Shown here: positions 9,215-15,502 of the stretch, one piece after another
Layout of the letters: every line of letters starts with the position of its first letter
Numbering within the stretch: the stretch's first letter is position 1
NCBI GenBank assembly: GCA_002425885.1
Contig: DINC01000353.1
Span: forward strand, 1,113-17,529
Direction of reading: 5' to 3'
Length of the DNA: 16,417 nt
Source of the DNA: Spirochaetia bacterium UBA5550
GTDB taxonomy: Bacteria; Spirochaetota; UBA4802; UBA5550
The notes under the pieces: model-generated
Seen by the model: only the letters and a program-made list of their open reading frames with translations
Databases searched by the model: none
What the model was told of the DNA's origin: nothing
Translations under genes and position numbers: made by a program

Positions 9215-9234
9215 TCCTCCCGGGGCCGGGAGGA
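9215..9234 (-). promoter_or_regulatory. GC-rich leader hairpin of the NuoEF-FDH operon
   Basis: TCCTCCCGG (9215-9223) and CCGGGAGGA (9226-9234) form a perfect stem about 35 bases before the NuoEF start, in otherwise AT-rich DNA. Downstream on the minus strand there is no strong U-tract, so a simple terminator is less likely than a leader element. It could be part of a cofactor-sensing leader, but the rest of such a fold was not established. Confidence 0.45.
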
Positions 9235-9271
9235 CTGTACGGCTTTAAACTCTGAATAAGTTATGCGGGCG

Positions 9272-9309
9272 TTATGTTAATATTAGCAAAAATGCTAAAT
9301 CTAACATAA
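9272..9309. promoter_or_regulatory. 38-bp dyad, candidate operator of the NuoEF-FDH operon
   Basis: TTATGTTA (9272-9279) and TAACATAA (9302-9309) are exact inverse copies. TTAGCA (9283-9288) and TGCTAA (9293-9298) form an inner pair on the same centre. The outer arms equal the half-sites of the dyad before modA but in the opposite arrangement. The element lies about 90-130 bases before the NuoEF start, a good place for a promoter operator. A ModE-like or other dimeric regulator is inferred. Confidence 0.55.
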
Positions 9310-9338
9310 ATGCCAAAAGTAATTAATTTTATTTGTAT

Positions 9339-9358
9339 TGTCATTTATGACACATTAA
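9339..9358. promoter_or_regulatory. Palindrome TGTCAT-TT-ATGACA overlapping the shared TGACACATTAA motif
   Basis: A perfect 6-bp-arm palindrome (9339-9352) overlaps TGACACATTAA (9348-9358), the partner of the motif at 4595-4605. It is upstream of the 38-bp dyad relative to the NuoEF operon. The size and symmetry suit a dimeric activator or repressor site, but no family could be assigned. Confidence 0.35.
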
Positions 9359-9451
9359 ATCAGCAAGTCAACATAAAAACGGTCAGCTTATCAGGCATAA
9401 ATCAGTAGTTTTACGGCATCAGCGGCATCTGAAACGGGGAATATAAGGCAG

Positions 9452-9470
9452 AAAAAATCCGGCTCACCGG
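9452..9470 (-). terminator. Weak candidate terminator after the FmdE-family gene
   Basis: On the minus strand CCGG-TGAG-CCGG is followed by ATTTTTTC, about 60 bases past the FmdE stop. The stem is only 4 bp, so the call depends mainly on the U-tract and location. Confidence 0.35.
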
Positions 9471-9529
9471 TACCCCTTCATCTAACGGGTAGCGTAAGAT
9501 ATCAGGAATCCGGCAAGCTGATGTTTTTT

Positions 9530-10108
9530 TTAAACAGATTTAATAGAAGTATAAGGGGATTCACCCGCGCAGTTGCGGCATTTATCACCATGTTTTGCGG
9601 GGTAAGCTTCACCACATACAGGGCATAAAGACGATGGACCGGCTTTTTCCCGTGTCAGTTTTTCAGGCTCAACCTTAACTCTCTGTATACTGAGGATCGA
9701 ATGTCCCGCCTCTTTTATCTGCTTCATAAGGAGATCTGAATCCTGCTCCTTCTTAGGCTTGAGCTTAAAAAACCAGCTATTCACTTCAGGCCAGTTCTTC
9801 AGTTTATCCACATCAAGGTAAACACGCACACCCTCACCACTATATTTTTCATAAAGTGTTACCGCGAACTTCCCAAAATCAAAAACCTTCATCCAGGCAT
9901 TCCCCGTAGTACAGGGGGTCAAAAGCTGGACAGCGTCAGGAAGGCATGTCTGTGTCTCGCAGATTGAATCAAAGAACTCCCCTTCAGGGACATTCTTCAA
10001 GGCAAGATCAACCATGAATCCGCCGATTAAAAGTCCCGGGGCAAGAGTACCGTGAAATGATTTCACAACCTGGACAAATTCTTCATAAGAATAGGTACCG
10101 ATTTTCAT
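9530..10108 (-). CDS. FmdE-family protein with C-terminal zinc ribbon
   Basis: The 192-residue protein resembles FmdE, the subunit E family named from archaeal molybdenum formylmethanofuran dehydrogenase. The N-terminal domain has the family features HGTLAPG (H19 to G25), a glycine-rich helix start (IGGF, 28-31) and the Cys/TGN region (C55, C66, TTGN at 67-70). The C-terminus has a zinc ribbon with C162/C165 and C177/C180. FmdE homologues occur in many bacteria without methanofuran, often beside molybdenum enzymes, and their job there is not established. Here it sits between modABC and a formate dehydrogenase operon, so a role in cofactor or metal handling for formate dehydrogenase is a reasonable inference. 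The start follows AGAGGAG. Flanking hairpins suggest it can be transcribed alone. Confidence 0.82.
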   Translation of the reverse strand: MKIGTYSYEEFVQVVKSFHGTLAPGLLIGGFMVDLALKNVPEGEFFDSICETQTCLPDAVQLLTPCTTGNAWMKVFDFGKFAVTLYEKYSGEGVRVYLDVDKLKNWPEVNSWFFKLKPKKEQDSDLLMKQIKEAGHSILSIQRVKVEPEKLTREKAGPSSLCPVCGEAYPAKHGDKCRNCAGESPYTSIKSV

Positions 10109-10173
10109 AAAAAACTCCTCTGACTAAAACTTACTTTTAATGCAAAAAATAATTACATGTTTTATAAAAGATA

Positions 10174-10187
10174 CCCGCCTGTGCGGG
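10174..10187 (-). terminator. Candidate terminator after modABC
   Basis: CCCGC-ACAG-GCGGG, followed by TATCTTTTAT on the minus strand, lies 15 bases past the modC stop. The stem is short but GC-only, with a moderate U-tract, and it separates modABC from the FmdE-family gene. Confidence 0.65.
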
Positions 10188-10201
10188 CATGACAGGCTGC
10201 A

Positions 10202-10915
10202 TTAATACGCAAGAGACATCTTCTGTTCCCTTGCTGCTTTTAACACCCGGTTAACGGAATCAGAGCGCTCTGTCATCCTCGATATCCAGCTTTCATCAAT
10301 CTTCCCCTGAACAACAGGGATAATCTCATCAGCAAGATAAAGCGCTTCATTTATATCATGAGTCACATATATAACAGGGAAATCGAACTCCCCTTTCATA
10401 TTACGAAGCTCCTCGCGCAGCCCGCGCCTTGTAATTGCATCAAGGGCGGAGAACGGTTCATCGAGCAGCAGAATTTTCGGATGACGTGCAAGGGCCTGAC
10501 ATATAGCGCATCTCTGTCTCTCCCCTCCTGACACCTGACTGGGCTTCCTGTTACGCAGATGGGTTATCCTGAAGAGTTCAAACAGATCGTTGACCTCCCG
10601 TTTATTCTTTGATGCAAAAGCCGCGTTTTCAAAAAGTGAAAGGTGAGGGAAAAGAGTATAATCCTGAAAAACGTAACCTAACTTCCTCTTCTGAGGGGAG
10701 ATATCTATACCCGCTGAAGAATTAAACCATATATCGTTATTGTATATAATGCTCCCTTCATCAGGCTGCTCAAGTCCTGCGAGCATGCGTATAATTGTAG
10801 TCTTCCCTCCGCCGGAGGGACCAATCATTACCAGCATACTGCTATCCGGGCATTGACATGAGATATCGATATCGAAGTATTGTAGTTTCTTCTTCAGATT
10901 AATGCTGATTGTCAT
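10202..10915 (-). CDS. modC: Molybdate/tungstate ABC transporter ATP-binding protein, short form
   Basis: This 237-residue ATPase powers molybdate (or tungstate) import on the cytoplasmic face. It has a Walker A (GPSGGGKTT), an ABC signature (VSGGERQR), a Walker B with catalytic Glu (LLLDEP) and a switch His (YVTHD). It is much shorter than E. coli ModC (about 350 residues) because it ends soon after the ATPase core and lacks the C-terminal molybdate-binding TOBE/Mop domain. Feedback inhibition through that domain is therefore not expected. Its ATG abuts the modB TAG with no gap, so translation is coupled. Confidence 0.9.
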   Translation of the reverse strand: MTISINLKKKLQYFDIDISCQCPDSSMLVMIGPSGGGKTTIIRMLAGLEQPDEGSIIYNNDIWFNSSAGIDISPQKRKLGYVFQDYTLFPHLSLFENAAFASKNKREVNDLFELFRITHLRNRKPSQVSGGERQRCAICQALARHPKILLLDEPFSALDAITRRGLREELRNMKGEFDFPVIYVTHDINEALYLADEIIPVVQGKIDESWISRMTERSDSVNRVLKAAREQKMSLAY

Positions 10916-11569
10916 CTAATTACTCCTGTTCAGTTTATTTATTAAAAGGAGAAATATAAAACTCAGCGGGATGAAACATAACGAAAGCATTGCAGCCCCA
11001 TGATAGTCCATCATCTCAACCGCTTCATAAATTGCAATCGAAGCCACCCTTGTTTCACCCGGTATGCTCCCCCCTACCATAACAAGCACACCGAATGCCC
11101 CTGTGGTGTGAAGAAAAACCAGAACTGCCGCAGCCATTATACCGCTAAGGCTGTTGGGGAGAGCCACACGAAAAAATGTGCTGTACTTCGAAAGCCCAAG
11201 AACATAGGCATTTTCGATGAGCCTGCGGTCGATCTTCTGAAAGGCCGCCTTCATCGGCTGCACAGCAAATGGAATGCTGTAAATTGATGAAGCTAAGGCA
11301 ATCCCTGTGAAAGTAAAAAGGAGAGAACCCCCTGTAACCGCGCCCCAACCTTTACCGATGAAACCTTTAGGCCCCATGGCAATTATAAGATAAAACCCTA
11401 TAACTGTCGGCGGGAGAGCAGTAGGCAAATAAATGATCGTCTCTAAAATGGATTTACCAGGAAACTCGGCATGAGCAAGCATATACGCCAGGGGCGCGGA
11501 GATAACCATCAGAATAATAGTGGTTACCAGCGCAAGCTTCAGGGTAACATATAAAGAGACGTAATCCAT
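10916..11569 (-). CDS. modB: Molybdate/tungstate ABC transporter permease
   Basis: This 217-residue inner-membrane permease has about five hydrophobic segments. Its EAA-type coupling loop (ENAYVLGLSKYSTFFRVALP) is where the ModC ATPase docks. Length and order match ModB. The ATG follows the modA TAG directly, and the modC ATG follows its own TAG directly, so the three genes form one tight translational unit. Metal choice is set by ModA rather than by this subunit. Confidence 0.93.
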   Translation of the reverse strand: MDYVSLYVTLKLALVTTIILMVISAPLAYMLAHAEFPGKSILETIIYLPTALPPTVIGFYLIIAMGPKGFIGKGWGAVTGGSLLFTFTGIALASSIYSIPFAVQPMKAAFQKIDRRLIENAYVLGLSKYSTFFRVALPNSLSGIMAAAVLVFLHTTGAFGVLVMVGGSIPGETRVASIAIYEAVEMMDYHGAAMLSLCFIPLSFIFLLLINKLNRSN

Positions 11570-12322
11570 CTACTTATAGCCGTACTTCTTTTTTATTTTA
11601 AGAGCTTCGGGAGAAACGAGAAACTTTGCAAACTTTTCAGTCTCTTTCTGTTTTTCACTTCTCTTCAATACACATGCAGATTGAACAATTGCATTGGCCT
11701 CTTTTATCCGGTAATAGCACCCCTTCTTTCCTTCTTCTGACAGGGCTGCTGACATCGCGCAGAAACCCCCATCAACAGCTTCACTTGAGGCGTACTGAAA
11801 TACCTGGGCTATATCCTGTGCAGTAACAATTTTCGATTCTACCAGCTTAATTATTCCTGTTTTTTCGAGAGCGGCTTTTGCTGCGGTTCCGTAAGGCGCG
11901 GTGACCGGGTTAGCTATGGCAAGCTTTTTAATTTCAGCTTTCTTAAGCTGCACTTTCCAGTCCTTTTCTCCGCAGAAATTCTTCTGTGCGGACCAGAGAA
12001 CGACCTCACCTTTTGCGTAGACAAAAGGTTTCTCTGCTGCGCCGTTTTTCAGAAGGAGAGCAGGACGCTCTTCATCTGCCGACAGAAAAATGTCATAGGG
12101 GGCGCCGTTGGTTATCTGGCTGTACAGATTACCAGTGGACGCAAATGTTGCTTCAACCTTAACTCCGGTTTTAGCTTCATAAGCCAGGACAATTTCTTTA
12201 AATGGTTTAATGTAGTTTGCCGCGACTGCCGCGTTGATTTTTTCTTCTGCTGAAGATGCAGACGGGAGAAATATAACTGCTGAAATAAATAAACATGCGA
12301 GATTTCTGATTGTTTTTTTCAT
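11570..12322 (-). CDS. modA: Periplasmic molybdate/tungstate-binding protein
   Basis: The 250-residue protein has a Sec signal peptide (MKKTIRNLACLF onward, cleaved near SSA-EE) and a type-II periplasmic binding fold of the ModA family: AAVAANYIKPF, then ASTGNLYSQI, GAPYDIFLSA and ANPVTAPYGTAA, which line the oxyanion site in homologues. It captures molybdate or tungstate for ModBC. The ATG at 12322 is preferred over the in-frame ATG at 12334 because GGAG lies 6 bases before 12322 and actually overlaps the upstream ATG. A strong palindrome lies about 20-42 bases before the start, pointing to direct repression or activation. Molybdate versus tungstate selectivity cannot be judged from the sequence alone. 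Confidence 0.92.
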   Translation of the reverse strand: MKKTIRNLACLFISAVIFLPSASSAEEKINAAVAANYIKPFKEIVLAYEAKTGVKVEATFASTGNLYSQITNGAPYDIFLSADEERPALLLKNGAAEKPFVYAKGEVVLWSAQKNFCGEKDWKVQLKKAEIKKLAIANPVTAPYGTAAKAALEKTGIIKLVESKIVTAQDIAQVFQYASSEAVDGGFCAMSAALSEEGKKGCYYRIKEANAIVQSACVLKRSEKQKETEKFAKFLVSPEALKIKKKYGYK

Positions 12323-12342
12323 AACAGGCTCCATGCCAAAAA

Positions 12343-12364
12343 TAACATAATATAAATTATGTTA
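12343..12364. promoter_or_regulatory. Candidate ModE-type operator of modABC
   Basis: TAACATAAT (12343-12351) and ATTATGTTA (12356-12364) are perfect 9-bp inverse arms around a 4-base centre, immediately upstream of the modA ribosome binding site. ModE operators are AT-rich inverted repeats at the promoters of mod operons, and a modE-like gene lies just upstream. The identity of the bound protein is inferred. Confidence 0.65.
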
Positions 12365-12454
12365 AAAAAGGCATGTTGAAAAATCATGTCAATCAATAAA
12401 TGAATTAAGGAGGAATTGGTGTTAGAATTTGTTAGTTTTTAGCTTTTTTAAATT

Positions 12455-12483
12455 AATAAAACCACTGAATTCCCGGTTTATTT
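12455..12483 (-). terminator. Weak candidate terminator after the modE-like gene
   Basis: AATAAACC pairs with GGTTTTATT with one bulged base, and AT-rich sequence with short U-runs follows on the minus strand. The stem is weak, and readthrough into modABC is possible. Confidence 0.35.
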
Positions 12484-12522
12484 AAAAATTTAGCGCCATA
12501 AAAGAATTATTACGCAATTTTC

Positions 12523-12894
12523 TTACGGTATTTTTTTTAATCTCTCCAGCATTTCGGCAGCATTCTTTGAAGCATACTTCAATGTATCATCATGGAATTT
12601 TTTAAACTCCTTCATGAATTCTTTCCCGAATTCAGTAAGTTTATACCCTTCCTTATTATTCTCTTTATGGATCAGTTCACGCCCGAGAATCTCCTCTGTT
12701 TTCTTGATTTTACCCCAGGCTCCACGGTAGGAGATACCCATTTTTTCAGCGGCAAGCTTCAGTGAACCCAGTTCGTCTATAAGGTGCAGCAGTTCGTACC
12801 TCCCCTGCCCGAAATAAACTCCGCTGTTCTCCTCGAGCCATATATGCAGTTTAACATCCGGCTTCTGTTCTTTTTTATCTATGATGTCTGACAT
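12523..12894 (-). CDS. ModE-type winged-helix regulator without a molybdate-binding domain
   Basis: The 123-residue protein corresponds to the N-terminal DNA-binding domain of ModE. The core GRYELLHLIDELGSLKLAAE (about 31-50), followed by KMGISYRGAWGKIKKTE, is the ModE/LysR-like helix-turn-helix; an exposed basic helix then leads into LTEFGKEF near residue 87. The C-terminal Mop/TOBE domains that bind molybdate in E. coli ModE (about 260 residues) are missing, and the protein ends in a charged helix. It may respond to metal through another protein or act without a ligand. The start lies 3 bases past the rhomboid stop, with AAGGAG inside the rhomboid gene, so the two are co-translated. The likely target is the palindrome before modA. 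Confidence 0.85.
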   Translation of the reverse strand: MSDIIDKKEQKPDVKLHIWLEENSGVYFGQGRYELLHLIDELGSLKLAAEKMGISYRGAWGKIKKTEEILGRELIHKENNKEGYKLTEFGKEFMKEFKKFHDDTLKYASKNAAEMLERLKKIP

Positions 12895-12897
12895 TCC

Positions 12898-13455
12898 TTA
12901 TCTCCTTTTCTTTCCTGATGAAGCAGTAATTATACCTGAGAGAAATCCGCAAAGGTGACTTTCCCATGACATATGCGGCACAGTGGGGAGGACTCCGAAG
13001 ATCATCCCGCCATACATAAACAGCACCAGGACTGAGACTATTACTGATTTAAAATCTTTTCTGAAAAAACCCCGCGCAATGAGGTAACCCAGTATCCCGT
13101 ATATCACGCCGCTGGCCCCTATATGCACAGTTCCGCTGCGGCCTATGGCCCATGTACCCAGACCACCCAGCAGCATAACAGCGAGGAGTATGTAGACAAT
13201 ACCTCTATCCTCTGTAGAAGCAAGTATAAAACCGAGAATGATTAGACTTATGGAATTTGCGATAAGATGCGGAAAATCCGCATGGATAAACGGAGCAAAA
13301 ATAATCCCCGCAAGGCCATGAAGTTCACGCGGTATAATCCCGAGTCCCTGAAGCGGAAAGATATACCCGACAACATGCACAATCCAGAGAAAGCCCGCAA
13401 TATAGAGCAGCAGCTTAAGTTGTGATAGTTTTTTTCCTGTAAACATATACATCAT
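12898..13455 (-). CDS. Rhomboid-family intramembrane serine protease
   Basis: This 185-residue membrane protein has about six hydrophobic helices. The rhomboid signature is intact: HADFPHLIAN (58-67; H63 and N67 form the oxyanion region), GASG with nucleophile S115, and the catalytic H167 in SHLCGFLSG. The enzyme should therefore be active and cleave membrane proteins within or near the bilayer. The substrate is unknown. Three ATGs lie close together at 13455, 13452 and 13446 without a clear ribosome binding site, so the exact start is open. It precedes the modE-like gene by 3 bases, an unusual pairing. Confidence 0.92.
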   Translation of the reverse strand: MMYMFTGKKLSQLKLLLYIAGFLWIVHVVGYIFPLQGLGIIPRELHGLAGIIFAPFIHADFPHLIANSISLIILGFILASTEDRGIVYILLAVMLLGGLGTWAIGRSGTVHIGASGVIYGILGYLIARGFFRKDFKSVIVSVLVLFMYGGMIFGVLPTVPHMSWESHLCGFLSGIITASSGKKRR

Positions 13456-13549
13456 ATAAAATAAAATTGCGACAATGTCAATAAACTTGCGGATTAAACT
13501 TATATATTCCTCTAAAAATGTAAAAAATCAAAATATAAGCCTGCTATAA

Positions 13550-13578
13550 TTGGACTATAAAACTTTACCTTTTATATA
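13550..13578 (+). promoter_or_regulatory. Candidate sigma-70 promoter of the TPR gene
   Basis: TTGGAC (13550-13555) and TATATA (13573-13578) are 17 bases apart, in the divergent 187-base region between the rhomboid gene and the TPR gene. The match is reasonable, but the region is AT-rich. Confidence 0.4.
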
Positions 13579-13654
13579 CTGTTGTATAAAAAAGTGTAGA
13601 AAAAAAGCATGACAGTCTATACTATATTAACAGATTCCAAAAATGGAGAAAATC

Positions 13655-15469
13655 ATGAGACTCTTCAGAAAGCTTGTTTACACAATCTGCTGCATAATCC
13701 TTTCACAGACTATGCTCCATTCGGAGAGCTATAAAATAGTTGTGCTCCCCTTTGACAAACTGAACAAAGAAAAGAATGCCGAGCTGGACACTCTCACAGT
13801 AGGGATAAGCGAAACTCTCTCAGGCGCTCTCTCCACTGTTGACAACTTCATCATAGTTGACTCAGACAGGGTTAAGCGGCACCTCCTTGACAGTGCGGGA
13901 TTTAAGCAGACTATCGGAGTGAACGAAGACAAGGATATCGAAAAACTCCGCACTCTTACAAAAGACAAGCTTGACGGGGATTATATAATATACGGCAGCT
14001 TCAATAAAATCGGTGCAAAGATTCAGCTCAACGCAAAATTTATGGAGGTGTTGTCCGGCAAGGTTCTTAAAGGCTCTAATGTACATGGAAACTACCCGGA
14101 TGAAATCTTTGACCTCCAGGAAAAACTTGCTAAAGATCTCATGGATAAAATCTCCGGCCCTGAAAAGTCAGAAAGATCAAACAGTATTGAGGAATATACA
14201 AAATCAACAGGCAACTACACCGCATACCAGTATTACATCAAGGGACGGATGGAGCAGATACAGTATGACGTAAAGAACTACCCTGTGGCAATAGAAAACT
14301 ACAAGAAAGCCCTGAAGTATGACCCTAAATACGCTCTTGCATGGGCCGGACTTTCTGAGGTTAACGCCCTATGGGGTTACCAGATAAAATACGCAAACGG
14401 CAAATGGGAACCCTATCTTAAAACAGCAATTGAGCAGGGGGAGAAAGCTGTGGAATACGGCCCCACTCTTTACCAGACACACAGAGCTCTCAGCATGGCC
14501 TACCTGAATAATTCGAATTTCGATATGGCGCAGAAATCGATAGACGAGGCCTACAGGCTCAACAGGCAGGATGCCGAAACCCTTCAAATCATGGCGCAGC
14601 TTAAGAATTACGGGTACGAGGAGATGGGGAAACCGGGAACTGAGTCGTACAAACACATACAGGAATGCCTCAGGATAAATCCTGAACTTATCATAGCAAG
14701 GTGGTCGCTGGCTCACTCCTACTCCACTTTAGGAAAAAAGGATGACTCTTTGCGGGAATACATGGAGATACTTAAAGTAAACCCCAAACACGCGCCCGCA
14801 CTTCACGGAATTGCCCTGATTTACTATGATAAAAAGGACTACGACAACACTGAGTATTACGCGATTAAAACCGTTGATGCTGACCCTGTCACTGCTCAGC
14901 ATCACTATACACTGGCGCTTTCATACTACCAGCAGGGATATTCTGAACCTGCCAAATGGAACAAGGCGGAGGAGTCATTTAAAAACGCCTTAAAAAGAAA
15001 CCCCGATTATCTTGATGCCATTGTAACACTGGGGCAGACTTATTATAACAAAAAAAATTATCAGGCTGCAATCACCGAATTTAGAAACGCCTTAAAAAAG
15101 CAGCCTAACAATGACAGGGCTCATAATGAAATGGCAATTTCTTATTACGCGCTGAAGGATTACAAATCAGCAGAAAAAAATTCGATACTTGCTGTGAAGT
15201 ACAACCCCACTAATGCCATCAATAATTATAATTTAGGCCTTGCATATTACATGCAGGAGAAATGGGAAGACGCGATATCCTCTTTTGAAAAAGCTGTTCA
15301 GTACGACCCCGCTTATGAAAACGCATGGTTCAGCCTGGCAAACTGCTACTGGTACACAAACAGATTTGCTAAATCATACGAGTATTACGGCAAGGTACTT
15401 GAGCTGAATCCGAACAACAGTGAGGCTAAGAGGTGGAGGGACGATTCGTACAACAAGATGAATCAGTAA
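13655..15469 (+). CDS. Exported protein with TolB/CsgG/FlgO-like N-domain and TPR repeats
   Basis: The 604-residue protein has an N-terminal signal peptide (hydrophobic 7-21, possible cleavage near LHS-ES). The N-domain (about 25-165) starts YKIVVLPFDK and contains ISETLSGAL and GDYIIYGSF, the pattern of TolB-N/CsgG/FlgO-type domains found in periplasmic or outer-membrane-associated proteins. From about 190 to the end it is a run of roughly nine or ten tetratricopeptide repeats, each with recognisable A-x-x-x-Y...A-x...P spacing (for example YQAAITEFRNALKKQPNN and WEDAISSFEKAVQYDP). Such repeats bind partner proteins; the partner here is unknown. The ATG at 13655 is chosen over 13643 because GGAG sits 6 bases before it. 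It is transcribed divergently from the rhomboid-modE pair and has no evident link to formate metabolism. Confidence 0.88.
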   Translation: MRLFRKLVYTICCIILSQTMLHSESYKIVVLPFDKLNKEKNAELDTLTVGISETLSGALSTVDNFIIVDSDRVKRHLLDSAGFKQTIGVNEDKDIEKLRTLTKDKLDGDYIIYGSFNKIGAKIQLNAKFMEVLSGKVLKGSNVHGNYPDEIFDLQEKLAKDLMDKISGPEKSERSNSIEEYTKSTGNYTAYQYYIKGRMEQIQYDVKNYPVAIENYKKALKYDPKYALAWAGLSEVNALWGYQIKYANGKWEPYLKTAIEQGEKAVEYGPTLYQTHRALSMAYLNNSNFDMAQKSIDEAYRLNRQDAETLQIMAQLKNYGYEEMGKPGTESYKHIQECLRINPELIIARWSLAHSYSTLGKKDDSLREYMEILKVNPKHAPALHGIALIYYDKKDYDNTEYYAIKTVDADPVTAQHHYTLALSYYQQGYSEPAKWNKAEESFKNALKRNPDYLDAIVTLGQTYYNKKNYQAAITEFRNALKKQPNNDRAHNEMAISYYALKDYKSAEKNSILAVKYNPTNAINNYNLGLAYYMQEKWEDAISSFEKAVQYDPAYENAWFSLANCYWYTNRFAKSYEYYGKVLELNPNNSEAKRWRDDSYNKMNQ

Positions 15470-15492
15470 AGCCCCTCTGTTCTGAGGGCGTC
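15470..15492 (+). terminator. Candidate terminator of the TPR gene
   Basis: GCCCCTC and GAGGGC pair with one bulged C around TGTTCT, directly after the TPR stop, followed by GTCTTCTCC. The U-tract is poor. Confidence 0.5.
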
Positions 15493-15502
15493 TTCTCCAT
15501 GA

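Larger units (their letters stand above)
9181..9529. other. 349-base regulatory intergenic region
   Basis: No credible gene is seen here. Relative to the minus strand it holds, in order, the 3' end of the FmdE transcript with a weak hairpin and U-tract near 9452-9470, about 80 bases with no recognised element, the palindrome at 9339-9352, the 38-bp dyad at 9272-9309, the GC-rich leader hairpin at 9215-9234, and the ribosome binding site of the NuoE-NuoF gene. Its length and density of dyads mark it as the main control region of the cytoplasmic formate dehydrogenase operon. Confidence 0.6.

Noticed and set aside
9296-9320. Possible sigma-54 promoter (TGGCA-type element on the minus strand) before NuoEF
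   Set aside because: The -12 part reads TTAG rather than TTGC, and no enhancer-type regulator is seen in the window.
12323-12334. Upstream ATG start for modA, and the same pattern for the TPR gene at 13643
   Set aside because: In each case the upstream ATG overlaps the GGAG that serves the next in-frame ATG at the proper distance, so the downstream start is preferred.
12407-12444. Plus-strand AAGGAGG followed by a GTG mini-frame of seven codons
   Set aside because: It is very short and lies in AT-rich intergenic DNA with no supporting feature. The ribosome-binding-like string is probably chance.
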